Shown: positions 30,007 through 38,757 of the stretch, in pieces
How positions within the stretch are numbered: position 1 is the stretch's first letter
How the letters are laid out: each line of letters opens with the position of its first letter
From: Methylobacterium aquaticum
GTDB taxonomy: Bacteria; Pseudomonadota; Alphaproteobacteria; Rhizobiales; Beijerinckiaceae
Length of the DNA: 64,000 nt
Assembly: GCF_016804325.1 (NCBI RefSeq)
Contig: NZ_CP043627.1
Coordinates: 3,733,001-3,797,000 of the forward strand
Direction of reading: 5' to 3'
Notes under the pieces: generated by a model
Database searches by the model: none
What the model was told of the DNA's origin: nothing
Seen by the model: the letters and a program-made list of their open reading frames with translations, nothing else
Made by a program: the position numbers and the translations under genes

Positions 30007-31086
30007 TCAGCCGATCGCCTCGGCCACCGCGACCCCGCAGGCCGCCGTGTCGGCGTTGCCGCCGAGGTCGCGGGTGCGCAGGGTCCGCTCGGCCAGCACC
30101 CGCTCGATGCCGGCGACGATCTCGGCCGCGGCGTCCTTCTCGCCCAGATGCTCCAGCATCATCGCACCGGACCAGATCTGGCCGATCGGGTTGGCGATGC
30201 CCTGGCCGGCGATGTCGGGGGCCGAGCCGTGGACCGGCTCGAACAGCGACGGGAAGTCCCGGTCCGGGTTGATGTTGCCCGACGGCGCGATGCCGATCGT
30301 GCCGGTGCAGGCGGGACCGAGATCCGACAGGATGTCGCCGAAGAGGTTCGAGGCCACCACCACGTCGAACCAGTCCGGATGCAGCACGAAATGAGCCGTC
30401 AGGATGTCGATGTGGTACTTGTCCCAGGCGACGTCGGGATAGTGGCGCGCCATCTCCTGCACGCGCTCGTCCCAGTACGGCATGGTGATCGAGATGCCGT
30501 TCGACTTGGTGGCCGAGGTCAGGTGCTTCTTCGGTCGCGAGCGCGCCAGCTCGAAGGCGAATTTCAGCACCCGGTCGGTGCCGCGGCGGGTGAAGACCGA
30601 TTCCTGCACGGCGAATTCGCGGTCGGTGCCCTGGAACATCCGGCCGCCGACCGAGGAATACTCGCCCTCGGTGTTCTCGCGCACGACCCAGAAATCGATG
30701 TCGCCGGGCTTGCGGCCGGCGAGCGGGCTCGGCACGCCGGGCATCAGCCGCACGGGGCGCAGATTGATGTACTGGTCGAATTCACGCCGGAACAGGATCA
30801 GCGAGTTCCACAGCGAGACGTGGTCGGGGATCTTCTCCGGCCAGCCGACCGCGCCGAAGAAGATCGCGTCGTGCCCGCCGATCTGCGCCTTCCAGTCCTC
30901 CGGCATCATGCGGCCGTGCTTGGCGTAGTAATCGTAGGACGAGAAGTCGAACCAGTCCTGCTGCAGCGTGAAGCCGTGGCGCTTGGCCGCCTGCTCCAGC
31001 ACGCGCACGCCCTCCGGCACCGTCTCCTTGCCGATGCCGTCCCCGGGGATCACGGCGATGCGGTAGTGGCGTTTTGCTGACGGCAT
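30007..31086 (-). CDS. tartrate dehydrogenase / D-malate dehydrogenase (decarboxylating) family
   Basis: A 359-residue member of the isocitrate/isopropylmalate dehydrogenase family. It has AVIPGDGIGKETVPEG, FFGAVGWPEKIPDHVSLWNSLILFRREFDQYINLRP, FWVVRENTEGEYSSVGG and the NAD-binding FEPVHGSAPDIAGQGIANPIGQ. The Trp-containing SLWNSLILFRREFDQY substrate loop is the mark of the tartrate/D-malate (TtuC/DmlA) subgroup rather than LeuB. It likely oxidises tartrate or D-malate with NAD+ and a divalent metal. The CLC gene lies upstream on the same strand. Confidence 0.88.
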   Translation of the reverse strand: MPSAKRHYRIAVIPGDGIGKETVPEGVRVLEQAAKRHGFTLQQDWFDFSSYDYYAKHGRMMPEDWKAQIGGHDAIFFGAVGWPEKIPDHVSLWNSLILFRREFDQYINLRPVRLMPGVPSPLAGRKPGDIDFWVVRENTEGEYSSVGGRMFQGTDREFAVQESVFTRRGTDRVLKFAFELARSRPKKHLTSATKSNGISITMPYWDERVQEMARHYPDVAWDKYHIDILTAHFVLHPDWFDVVVASNLFGDILSDLGPACTGTIGIAPSGNINPDRDFPSLFEPVHGSAPDIAGQGIANPIGQIWSGAMMLEHLGEKDAAAEIVAGIERVLAERTLRTRDLGGNADTAACGVAVAEAIG

Positions 31087-31149
31087 GGGTCTCCTCCTGT
31101 TTTATAGAGCCCCCGCCTCGCCTATCGGACGACGCCGGTCAATCGCCGT

Positions 31150-32968
31150 TCACGCCACCTCTCCGACGCTCGCCCTGCGCTGGCGGTCGAGCTCGTCGCT
31201 GTAGCGCTTGAGGGTGTGCTTCTCGGTGAGGATCCCGATCACCCGGGCGGCCTCCCGGCTCTCGACCACCGCCAGCGCCTCGCTCTCGGCCTTGTCGAAC
31301 AGGGCGACCGCCTCCTTGGCGTTCATCTGCGGCAGCAGCACCTGGTCGCGGTAGCGCAGAAGGTCGGCGACCCGGGTCTCGGACGCCTTGTCGTCGATCG
31401 GCGCGGCATGGGCCTCGGCCACGAGCACGATGCCGGCGTAATGCCCGGCCTCGTCGACGGCGACGACCTGGGTGCCGGAGCCGAGCGGGAAGGCGCGCCG
31501 GAACGCCGCCAGCGTGGTGTCGCCGCGCACGGTGCGGACCTCCCGGCGCATCAGCTGGCCGACCGTCAGGGTGCGGATCCAGCCGACATCGTGGGCGCTG
31601 CGGATCGATTCGCCGCGCAGGTGGAAGCGCCAAGTGGCGAAGGAGTAGCCGAAGGTCTTGCGGACCGTGAGCGAGGAGGCGATCACCGCCACCAGCACCA
31701 GGCCGGCGATGGGAAAGTCGCCGGTGACCTCCAGCGCCAGGAAGGTCATCGTCATCGGCCCGCCGATCACCGCGACGGCGAGCGCGCTCATCCCCACCAC
31801 CGCGTAGGTCACCGGCGGCAGCACCATGGCGACCAGCGGCGGGGCCAGCATCACGAAGATCTTGCCGGCGAGCGCGCCCAGGAACAGCGAGGCGAAGAAC
31901 AGCCCGCCGCGAAAGCCCGAGCCGATCGAGACCGCCGAGGCGAGCGCCTTGGCGAGGAAGAGGAGGATCAGCCCGGCCGCGCCGGTCGCCGCGCCGTCCT
32001 CCGCCAGGTTGAGGTGGAGCGCCCCGTGCCCGGCCGAGAGCACCTGGGGCGTGGCCACCAGCGCCAGCAGCCCGACCGCGAGGCCGCCGAGGACCGGCCG
32101 GGCCTGCGGCGGCACCTTCGTGCGGCGCACCCCCTCCTCCACCAGGGTGACGCCCTGCATGATCAGGATGCCGAGCCCGGCGCAGATCAGCCCGAGGCCG
32201 AGCGTCGGCAGGTAGTCGGCCGGCCGACCGGCGGGGTCGGCCCGATGGTGATGACCGTCTGGTGCCCGAGGATCGCCCGCGACACGAAGGCGCCGGCGAG
32301 CGCCGCGGTGACCACCGGGGTCAGCGAGGCGATGGCGTAGGTGCCGATGATGAGCTCGAAGGCGTAGAACGCCCCGGTCAGCGGCGCCCCGAACGCCGCC
32401 GCGATGGCCGCCGCCGCCGCGCAGCCGACCAGGATCCGCATGTCGTTGCGGCGCAGCTCGAAGCTCAGGCCCAGTCGCGAGGCGAATCCGGCCGAGATCT
32501 GGGTGTAGCCGGCCTCGAGCCCGACGGAGGCGCCGCATCCGTTCGAGATCAGGTTCTGCACCGCGACCAGCACCGAGTCGCGGAGCGAAAGCCGGCCGCC
32601 ATGGAGCGCGTTGGCCTCGATCGGGTCGATCACCGGGCTGCCGGGGACCCGCCGCAGGCGGTTTCCGAGCCAGATCGCCAGACCCAGCACGACGCCGCCC
32701 AGAGCCGGCACGCCGAGCGCCACCAGCGGCGGGACGTGGGCCGTCGCGCTCAGGCGCTCGTCGAGGTCGAGGCCGAACAGCCATTCGTGGGCGCCTTGCG
32801 CCGCCCAGCCCATCATGCTGACGAGCCCCCCGACAGGCAGCCGACGAGGGCCGCAAGCAGGATCAGGCCGATCTCGCCGCCGCGCACCCAGGCGCGCAAG
32901 CGCCCGGGCGCCAGGACGAGGGCGCTCTCCGTCAGGGCGCGGCGGACCATCTCGGATTTCGGCGTCAT
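31150..32968 (-). pseudogene. CLC chloride channel/antiporter with CBS domains, two one-base deletions
   Basis: A CLC-family transporter of about 606 residues read in three segments. Segment 1 from the ATG at 32968 has the first helix (EIGLILLAALVGCLSGG). Segment 2 has GCGASVGLEAGYTQ in place of the canonical GxxGPE block, AFGAPLTGAFYAFE and HQTVITIG. Segment 3 has SIGSGFRGGLFFASLFLGA, the MSALAVAVIGGP block and C-terminal CBS-like domains. Adding one G in the C6 run 32826-32831 and one base near 32219-32224 (giving VGPADYLPTLG) restores one frame. Transport mode (channel or Cl-/H+ exchange) is not determined here. The domain order is complete. Confidence 0.87.
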
Positions 32969-33249
32969 CGGACCGGAGGATCGGGTTTGTCGGGGATCGG
33001 CGGGCGCCGGCAGCGGTTTAGGGCGCCCGAGCCGGCCGGTCGATCACCATTCCGGGGCCCATGCATCGTTTTTTCCGCCGGCGCGGTCACCGGCTCCATG
33101 GGGAAAACCGATGCGAAGACAACGGCTTCGCCTCGATCCCATGAGGCGGCCCCGCCGGGACGGCGCGGTTTCCCACGTTTTCGATGCGAAAGGCGCCGAT
33201 CGGCGCTTGCTACGGCGCTCCGGCCGGACTAAACACCACCCCGTCGCGA

Positions 33250-33326
33250 GCCGCCATAGCTCAGTTGGTTAGAGCGCTAGATTGTGGATCTAGAGGTCCC
33301 CCGTTCGAGCCGGGGTGGCGGTACCA
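33250..33326 (+). tRNA. tRNA-His (anticodon GTG)
   Basis: A 77-nt gene with encoded CCA. The seven-pair acceptor stem (33250-33256 with 33316-33322) has a G1:U72 wobble and A73, and there is no extra genomic G at -1. This is the alphaproteobacterial tRNA-His form. The D arm (GCTC/GAGC), anticodon stem CTAGA/TCTAG with the GTG anticodon at 33284-33286, and T arm CCCCG-TTCGAGC-CGGGG are all intact. Confidence 0.98.
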
Positions 33327-33464
33327 CGGACACTCGCGGATCGAAGCCCCCCGGCGCCATGCGCTGCAGACGGGCGGAACGATCCGAGCCAATCCTTTCA
33401 AATTTGTTAAAGCATCGGCCAAGTGGTCTGTGCACATCTGTTCCCGGAACGAGGGGAGGACGGT

Positions 33465-33755
33465 GTGCAGCGCTACTTCTTCGATCTGAGCGCCGGCGCC
33501 TGGCAGTGCCGGGACGATATCGGGCTGATCCTGTGCAGCCAGGACGAGATCCGCGGCGAGGCGACCCGGACGGCGATCGCGTTCGCCGGGGCGGGCCTGA
33601 CTGGGGCCGATCTCTCCGACCTGAAGGTCCGGGTCCGCGACCGGGCCGGCGAGCCCGTGATGACCGTGAGCCTCGCCCTCACCGTGCGCGGGCCGGAGGA
33701 GCCGGTGCGTCTGGCATCGCAAACGGCAAGGCCCCGGATGGTGCGGGCCGCCTGA
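33465..33755 (+). CDS. DUF6894-type small protein
   Basis: A 96-residue protein beginning MQRYFFDLSAGAWQCRDDIGLILCSQDEIRGEATRTAIAF, the pattern of the small DUF6894 proteins that are abundant in Methylobacterium and other Rhizobiales. Function is unknown. The GTG at 33465 has a GGGGAGGA site at 33451-33458 and starts the conserved RYFFDL segment, so it is preferred to an ATG at 33423. It lies downstream of tRNA-His and is transcribed in the same direction. Confidence 0.8.
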   Translation: MQRYFFDLSAGAWQCRDDIGLILCSQDEIRGEATRTAIAFAGAGLTGADLSDLKVRVRDRAGEPVMTVSLALTVRGPEEPVRLASQTARPRMVRAA

Positions 33756-33874
33756 CGCCCCCATGAGCCGCCCCGAGCAGACTTGCGTCGGCAGGCCAAC
33801 GCTTCGCCCGCTTGGGTTCTTGCTTCGTCGCAGATCTTTCGCGTCGAACCGGTAACCGCTTCGGCGAAATCGGC

Positions 33875-34243
33875 TCAGCCGGCCGCGATCCTGCGGCCGC
33901 CCAGCGCGCGCGCGGCGGCGAGCCCGATGAGGGCGCCGCCCGCGCTCGCCGCGAAATCGACGACCTGCGCGGTCCGGCCCGGGACCCAGAGCTGCCCGAT
34001 CTCGAGGATGCCGGCAAGGATGGCGAGCGCGAGCGCGAGCCGCCAGGCCGGCATGCGGGAAAAGCCGAGACCGAGAAGCCCGGCCGTGCCCGCATAGGCG
34101 AGAAGGTGCTCGACCTGTCCGGCCGCGCCGGTGCGCATCTCCCACTCCTTCGGAATCCACGACAGCCAGACCAGCACCGGCAGGCAGGCGAGGCCCGCCA
34201 TCCCGGCGATGCGCCGCAGATCCGGCTGCGCGATCGGTCCCAT
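33875..34243 (-). CDS. VanZ-like membrane protein
   Basis: A 122-residue protein with four hydrophobic segments. The conserved features of the VanZ family are visible: PVLVWLSWIPKEW, QVEHLLAYAGTAGLLGLGF and ILEIGQLWVPGRTAQVVDFAASAGGALIG. VanZ-like proteins are small membrane proteins of unclear function, some linked to resistance to glycopeptides or to phospholipid traffic. The ATG at 34243 has a GGAGGGAGG site. The gene faces the DUF6894 gene. Confidence 0.82.
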   Translation of the reverse strand: MGPIAQPDLRRIAGMAGLACLPVLVWLSWIPKEWEMRTGAAGQVEHLLAYAGTAGLLGLGFSRMPAWRLALALAILAGILEIGQLWVPGRTAQVVDFAASAGGALIGLAAARALGGRRIAAG

Positions 34244-34452
34244 GCCGAGCCTCCCTCCGCCCCGGCAGCACCCGGTGCTCGGCCGGATGGTCGGATGGAC
34301 GGGACCGGCGAGACAAGCGTGCCATCCGATGCGGGACCGGCGCCTGCCCTGGCGATCGGGATTACGCCGATGGCGGTAGCGGGTGGAACGATCGGCCATC
34401 CGGTGCGATAGCCGCAGGACGAGACAGCCGGAAACGGAACCGGAGGCGCCCG

Positions 34453-34650
34453 ATGACCGATACCACCGAGACGTCTCCTTCAACCGCCCCCGAGGCGGAG
34501 CGCGACGAGGAGGCGTTTCACATCCCGGACGAGCTCGCGCTGGCGCTGACCGAGTTCGCGGCCGTGGAGCAGCTGTCCCGCGGCGACGCGATCTGCCTCA
34601 TCCTGCGGGAATATCTCAAGGCCAAAGGCTACCTGACGAGGGCTACCTGA
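34453..34650 (+). CDS. small acidic hypothetical protein
   Basis: A 65-residue acidic protein (TDTTETSPSTAPEAERDEEAFHIPDELALALTEFAAVEQLSRGDAICLILREYLKAKGYLT). The second half resembles a short ribbon-helix-helix or helix-loop-helix unit (residues 25-62). It starts behind GGAGG. No family is recognised. The compact predicted structure and good start support a real gene. Confidence 0.6.
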   Translation: MTDTTETSPSTAPEAERDEEAFHIPDELALALTEFAAVEQLSRGDAICLILREYLKAKGYLTRAT

Positions 34651-34685
34651 AGGGCACGCCCTCGGCTCGAGCCGTCCGCGGCCGG

Positions 34686-34874
34686 TCAGGCAGCGCCGCG
34701 CAGCCGGATCTCCAGGCGGCCGACATCCTCCGCCAGCCGCTCGACCGCGCGCCGCGCCTCGTCATCCTCGGGCGAGGCCCGCAGGGCGTCGGACGCCGCC
34801 GCCAGCGACTCGCGCTTGGCCTGGAGCGCGAAGGCGATCTGGGCCCTGGCCATCTCGGGTGTCCTGTCGGCCAT
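34686..34874 (-). CDS. small helical hypothetical protein
   Basis: A 62-residue protein (MADRTPEMARAQIAFALQAKRESLAAASDALRASPEDDEARRAVERLAEDVGRLEIRLRGAA) predicted to be almost wholly alpha-helical, with heptad-like spacing of Leu and Ala, so it may form a coiled coil. The ATG at 34874 follows GGAGGGACAGG. Function is unknown. Confidence 0.6.
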   Translation of the reverse strand: MADRTPEMARAQIAFALQAKRESLAAASDALRASPEDDEARRAVERLAEDVGRLEIRLRGAA

Positions 34875-34983
34875 CCTGTCCCTCCGATGCATGAATCTGC
34901 CGGCCGCGACGATCCGGGTGCGTGACGCGAAGCGCAGGCCCCCCGCGAGAGGAACCTGCGCCTGCGATCGTAATCTCAAGAAG

Positions 34984-35002
34984 GCCCCGTCCGAAGACGG
35001 GA
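34984..35002 (-). terminator. hairpin after the small exported protein gene
   Basis: CCCGTC (34986-34991) and GACGGG (34996-35001) pair around CGAA, reading as a UUCG tetraloop hairpin on the minus strand. It begins 7 bp past the stop at 35009. The downstream T tract is poor. Confidence 0.45.
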
Positions 35003-35008
35003 CCGGGA

Positions 35009-35305
35009 TCAGCAGTCGTTGGCCTGCTGCGCGGCGGTCTTCTCGCCCTTCGACTGCTTGCTGACGTCGGACGGCGAGGTCGCGGTCTGCGAGCCGATGT
35101 TCTGCATCGCCCCGACCGTGCCGGGCGACTCGGCCTTCGCGCCCGGCGTCACCGAGGCGGTGGCGGACGGATCGACGTTCGAGGTCTTGTCCATCTTCTG
35201 CGTCGTATTGCCGGCAGTCTGGCCGGGCGCGCAGGGGCCGGCAGCGGCCCCGAGGGTCCCGGCGAGCAGGAAGAGGCCGGCACCAAGCGCAGTCAGGCGG
35301 GTCAT
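35009..35305 (-). CDS. small exported protein, function unknown
   Basis: A 98-residue protein with a clear signal peptide (MTRLTALGAGLFLLAGTLGAAAG) followed by a low-complexity polar tail rich in Ser, Thr, Ala, Lys and Gln, with two Cys (GPCAPG and a C-terminal Cys). The ATG at 35305 follows GGAGG. It is probably periplasmic and intrinsically disordered. No family is recognised. Confidence 0.7.
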   Translation of the reverse strand: MTRLTALGAGLFLLAGTLGAAAGPCAPGQTAGNTTQKMDKTSNVDPSATASVTPGAKAESPGTVGAMQNIGSQTATSPSDVSKQSKGEKTAAQQANDC

Positions 35306-35488
35306 CGTATTTCCTCCGAGGGTTGTTGTGCGGGCTCAACAATCGCCGGGTGGTCGGGTTCCTTCGCCATTCGGCTGCGGCGTGGCGGGTCGATCTTCGC
35401 GATCGCGCCGATCCGAAACCTGATTTCGAAGATTGGCCTGGAGGCAGCGCTGCCATTTGCTTCGGTTCGACGAAACCGAAAAAACCGC

Positions 35489-35516
35489 TTGCGTTTTGTG
35501 CGCTGCACGATAATGT
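35489..35516 (+). promoter_or_regulatory. candidate promoter of the MmgR-like sRNA
   Basis: TTGCGT at 35489-35494 and TAATGT at 35511-35516 with a 16-bp spacer lie just upstream of the predicted RNA 5' end. An alternative reading places the -10 at GATAAT (35509-35514). The start site is inferred, not measured. Confidence 0.45.
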
Positions 35517-35521
35517 GTGCA

Positions 35522-35611
35522 TCGCACGGTCGCGATGGCGTCGCGGCCCTGCTGCCCTCTTTGGGCGTTTCCTCCCTAGACTTCGGGCCGCTCGCAAGGG
35601 CGGCCTTTTTT
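35522..35611 (+). ncRNA. MmgR/suhB (alpha-r8)-like small RNA
   Basis: The segment carries the TTTCCTCCCT motif (35568-35577) that is highly conserved and unpaired in the MmgR/alpha-r8 family, placed between an upstream hairpin (GGTCGCGA/TCGCGGCC at 35528-35548) and a terminator hairpin GGCCGC/GCGGCC (35586-35605) followed by T6. This is the architecture of alphaproteobacterial suhB/MmgR RNAs, which are Hfq-bound and control polyhydroxybutyrate storage in Sinorhizobium. Length is about 90 nt. The 5' end is approximate. Confidence 0.75.
35586..35611 (+). terminator. terminator of the MmgR-like sRNA
   Basis: GGCCGC (35586-35591) and GCGGCC (35600-35605) form a 6-bp stem with an 8-nt loop, followed by TTTTTT at 35606-35611. 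Confidence 0.85.
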
Positions 35612-35718
35612 CTTGAGCGATGCCCTTCGGCAACCGCGAGGCTCCGACGCGACAAGGGGCCGCGCACGGCGCAGCCCCTCGACGACGGACGACCCGGATC
35701 GGTTGCGGGGCCGCGCCG

Positions 35719-36018
35719 TCAGCTCGGCACGATCTCCGCCGGGCGCGACTGGGCGTAGAGGCTCGCCCCCGCATCCGCCCCCACGACCCGCACCAGGGCG
35801 GCCTGGTCGCAGGTGCCGGCGATGCGCAGGCCGAGCCGGTGCAGGTGGTCCTTGTCGGTGCAATAGGCCGCGAGCCGCGCCCGCCCGGTCACGGGCATGC
35901 GCGAGACCAGCGCATCCACGTCGTCCTCGCTGGCCCGGTGCAGGACGGCCAGAAGCTCGAGGGGAATCGGGTAGCGCGCGAACGCCGTGGGCAGCGGGCG
36001 GGTCTGAGCTTGCGGCAT
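35719..36018 (-). CDS. hypothetical protein (99 residues)
   Basis: A 99-residue protein (PLPTAFARYPIPLELLAVLHRASEDDVDALVSRMPVTGRARLAAYCTDKDHLHRLGLRIAGTCDQAALVRVVGADAG). No family is recognised. The ATG at 36018 follows GAGGTGATCC. The even mix of hydrophobic and charged residues suggests a folded cytoplasmic protein. It faces away from the operon at 36357. Confidence 0.65.
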   Translation of the reverse strand: MPQAQTRPLPTAFARYPIPLELLAVLHRASEDDVDALVSRMPVTGRARLAAYCTDKDHLHRLGLRIAGTCDQAALVRVVGADAGASLYAQSRPAEIVPS

Positions 36019-36356
36019 GGATCACCTCGGTGCGGTTCAGCTTCGCCCGATCCTCGGATGCCATGGTTAGCGATCGGTTAAGGCTCCCGCGGCCGCACCC
36101 TCGGCCCCCTCGAACCCGCGGGCCTTGCCGGAGGGGAGCGCATCGGCTTTACGCTTGTCGTCGTCCCGGTCGCGCCCACCGATGTGGCGATGAACCGCAA
36201 CGATCAGATCGGCGGCTGCGGCCTCGTTCCCGCGTCGTGGATCAATGCGCCGGGCTCGTGCTGGGCGGGATCATGCGCATAACGTATGGAGCAACCTTTC
36301 GCGCGGAAGATTGTAGTGGGATTCCCGCGGCGACGGGCGGACCGGACTGAGACGTG
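36019..36356. other. intergenic region, two divergent promoters
   Basis: A 338-bp gap between divergently oriented genes. No gene is supported. The most promoter-like stretch is near 36265-36320 (GCGCATAACGTATGGAGC), upstream of the gene at 36357. Confidence 0.45.
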
Positions 36357-36941
36357 ATGACTGAACAGACCAATGCGGAGGCCGTCTCGGCCGAAGCCGT
36401 GCGCCGCAGCCTGGACGGCTGCTTGCGCGCGCCCGCATTCCGGCGGTCGCAGAAGCTGGCGGCCTTCCTGAGCTACGTCGTCGAGGAGGAGCTGGCCGGG
36501 CGGGGCGAGGGCATCAAGGCCTACACCATCGCCACCCAGGCGCTGGGCCGGGCCGACAGCTTCGACCCGAGCAACGATCCGAGCGTGCGGGTCGAGGCCG
36601 GCCGCCTGCGCCGTGTCCTCGACGAGGTCTATTCCGACGAGGGCCGGCAGCTGCCGGTGCGGATCCTGGTGCCGGTCGGGGCCTACCGTCCGACCTTCGA
36701 GCTTCAGGCCGGCGAGGACGCCCCGCCGGAGGAAACTCCGCGTCCCGTCGCCACCCCGGTCCCGGTCCTGGTTCCGGCACCGCCCGCTCCGGCCGCAGGG
36801 CCGCCGCGGCGCATCGCGGCCCAGGCCCTGGCCCTGTTCGACACCCGCGGCCAGGCGGTGCTGGCCCTGCTCCTCGCGGTGATCGCATTCCTGCTCGCGG
36901 TCGAGGTCGCGCTGCAGATCTACGTCCTCACCTCCGCGTGA
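36357..36941 (+). CDS. membrane-anchored protein with a CadC/cyclase-type N-terminal module
   Basis: A 194-residue protein. Residues 1-110 match a short module usually found at the N-terminus of large TPR/adenylate-cyclase-like proteins (KLAAFLSYVVEEELAGRGEGIKAYTIATQALGRADSFDPSNDPSVRVEAGRLRRVLDEVYSDEG). A Pro/Ala linker (120-150) follows, then one membrane helix (165-190). The usual large C-terminal part is missing. Here the module is stand-alone, tethered to the membrane. ATG 36357 and GTG 36354 are equally possible starts. Confidence 0.7.
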   Translation: MTEQTNAEAVSAEAVRRSLDGCLRAPAFRRSQKLAAFLSYVVEEELAGRGEGIKAYTIATQALGRADSFDPSNDPSVRVEAGRLRRVLDEVYSDEGRQLPVRILVPVGAYRPTFELQAGEDAPPEETPRPVATPVPVLVPAPPAPAAGPPRRIAAQALALFDTRGQAVLALLLAVIAFLLAVEVALQIYVLTSA

Positions 36942-37076
36942 AGGCCGTCCCGTCCGGCACCGGTCACGCCGCGTAGAAACATAATGGAAACCGAATGACT
37001 TCGGAACCGGACGATGCCGGACGCTGTTCATTGCGCTGTTCAGCGACGTCGATGACGTGACGTAGTGGAGATGACC

Positions 37077-37304
37077 ATGCGCAAGATGATTGCCGGAACC
37101 ATCCTGGCCGTGGGTCTGGCCGGGTTCGCCGGCGCCGCGGAGGCGAAGGGCTGCATCAAGGGTGCGGTCGTCGGGGGCATCGCCGGCCACGCGGTCGGCC
37201 ACACCTTCGCGGGGGCGGCCGCGGGCTGCGCCCTCGGCCGCCACCAGGCCAACAAGCGCCAGCGCGACCGCGACACCGCCGTCCAGCCCGCTCCCGCCCG
37301 CTGA
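37077..37304 (+). CDS. small glycine-zipper protein with signal peptide
   Basis: A 75-residue protein. The signal peptide (MRKMIAGTILAVGLAGFAGAAEA) precedes a short glycine-zipper segment (GAVVGGIAGHAVGHTFAGAAAGCALG, residues 29-54), which can insert into or associate with membranes, and a charged C-terminus. Similar small periplasmic proteins are common in Rhizobiales. The start at 37077 follows a GGAG site; GTG 37065 and ATG 37071 are in frame. Confidence 0.72.
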   Translation: MRKMIAGTILAVGLAGFAGAAEAKGCIKGAVVGGIAGHAVGHTFAGAAAGCALGRHQANKRQRDRDTAVQPAPAR

Positions 37305-37521
37305 GCCGGCGGTCCTCTCGCCGCACCGCAGCATCGACCTGCGCAGTCACCGATCCGGCTCCTCAGGTCGAGCTTGGCCGTAAGCGGGCACGAATGCTCG
37401 CAACCGCCCACGGTGAAGCTTGACGGCGATCGGGCTGAGCTGTGCGAGCGTCGCCGTCATATCGCCACATCTCGCCGGCTTCTTGCGCACCAGAGGCGAG
37501 GAAACCGGGGCGATACACGAC

Positions 37522-38655
37522 ATGCAGCGTCGAGCGGACGGAACGGCACGGCGGGGCGGCTTGCGGATGGCGGGGGCCCAGGGTCGTGCCGTCGCTCACG
37601 GGCGCGCCGTCTCGGGGAACGTCCTCTCGTCGGACACGCTGGCGCTCGGCACCCGTGCCGCGCATGGCGGCATGCCCTGCATGGCGCGCACGCTGCTCGC
37701 CGCGGGGTGCTTCGCGGCGGGCCTCTCCGCGCTGCTGCACCAGTACGGCGCCGACCTGATGACGGCCCGCCCGGCCGTCACCATGATGGCCGACCTCCTG
37801 GTGATGCCGACCCCGAAGATCCACACCGTCAAGGCGCCGACCCGCGACACCGCCGCGATCGCGCCCCTGCGCGAGCCGGTCCACGACCTCGACACCGCGC
37901 TGGGCTCGTCCGGCGTCGACCGGGTCTCCTACGACGACATCCTGGCCGCCAGCGCCGGGGGCGATCCCAACGAGGTGCTGACCTTCGGGCCGATGCGGAT
38001 CCGCCGCCACCTCGTCCAGACCATCGTGCGCGCCGCCGCGACCGTGCGGACCGACCCGGTGCTGCTGATGGCGGTGGCCGACAAGGAATCGAGCTTCATC
38101 ACCGAGGTCCAGGCCCGGACCTCCTCGGCCACCGGCCTCTACCAGTTCATCGAGCGCACCTGGCTGCAGGTGATGCGGGAATTCGGCGCCCAGCACGGCT
38201 ATGCCCGCGAGGCGAGGCTGATCGGCGACGACAACGGCGTCGCCGATCCGGCCGAGCGCGCCCGCATCCTCGACCTGCGCCGCGATCCCTCCCTCTCCGC
38301 CGTGCTGGCGGGCGAGATGCTCAAGCGCGATTCGGCCCGCATCGCCGCCCGGATCGGCCGCGACCTCACCCTCGGCGAGACCTACCTCGCCCACTTCCTC
38401 GGCCCGGACGACGCCGAGCGCTTCATGGCCAAGGTGGTCGAGGAGCCGAAGGCCGAGGCCGCCGCCCTGCTGCCGAAACCCGCCAAGGCCAACCGGCCGA
38501 TCTTCTACGAGCGCGTCGGCCGCCGGAAGGCCCGCAGCCTCACGGTGGCCCAGGTCCACGACAAGTTCGAGGCGATGATGAGCACCCGCGGCGCGCGCTA
38601 CCGCGACGTCGGCGCCCTGATGGGCGTGATGGCCTACGCCGCCGATACCCCCTGA
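37522..38655 (+). CDS. membrane-anchored lytic transglycosylase-like protein
   Basis: A predicted 377-residue protein. A hydrophobic anchor (ARTLLAAGCFAAGLSALL) precedes a lysozyme-like SLT domain, about residues 160-270. It contains LLMAVADKESSFITEVQARTSSATGLYQFIERTWLQVMREFG, with the catalytic Glu of the KESS motif and the usual TGLYQF signature. Such enzymes cleave peptidoglycan glycan strands to give anhydromuropeptides. The start is not certain: in-frame TTG 37420, ATG 37567 and ATG 37681 are alternatives. It is followed by the NepR-fusion gene on the same strand. Confidence 0.78.
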   Translation: MQRRADGTARRGGLRMAGAQGRAVAHGRAVSGNVLSSDTLALGTRAAHGGMPCMARTLLAAGCFAAGLSALLHQYGADLMTARPAVTMMADLLVMPTPKIHTVKAPTRDTAAIAPLREPVHDLDTALGSSGVDRVSYDDILAASAGGDPNEVLTFGPMRIRRHLVQTIVRAAATVRTDPVLLMAVADKESSFITEVQARTSSATGLYQFIERTWLQVMREFGAQHGYAREARLIGDDNGVADPAERARILDLRRDPSLSAVLAGEMLKRDSARIAARIGRDLTLGETYLAHFLGPDDAERFMAKVVEEPKAEAAALLPKPAKANRPIFYERVGRRKARSLTVAQVHDKFEAMMSTRGARYRDVGALMGVMAYAADTP

Positions 38656-38757
38656 GAGATCGCGAAAAAGCCTCGTCGTCGCAGCTCCTGCTGGGGCAAC
38701 CTTGCCGCATGTCGAGATTTATTCTCCTGACCGAGTTCACGGGATCAGGAGGTGGCG

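Larger units (their letters stand above)
35306..35718. other. intergenic region carrying an sRNA gene
   Basis: No protein gene is supported. The right half contains the MmgR/suhB-like RNA (about 35522-35611). The left half, 35330-35460, has a moderately AT-rich stretch and short direct repeats but nothing else recognised. Confidence 0.6.

Noticed and set aside
33785..33870. Third copy of the 88-bp inverted-pair repeat
   Set aside because: Only a short core (about 20 bp around TCGAACCGGTAACCGCTTCGG) matches, so it is at most a degenerate relative and was not listed as a copy.
37003..37028. Possible EcfG-type promoter (GGAAC, 17 bp, TGTT) before the glycine-zipper gene
   Set aside because: The -10 element differs from the CGTT consensus and GGAAC is frequent in this GC-rich DNA. 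It remains only a weak hint.
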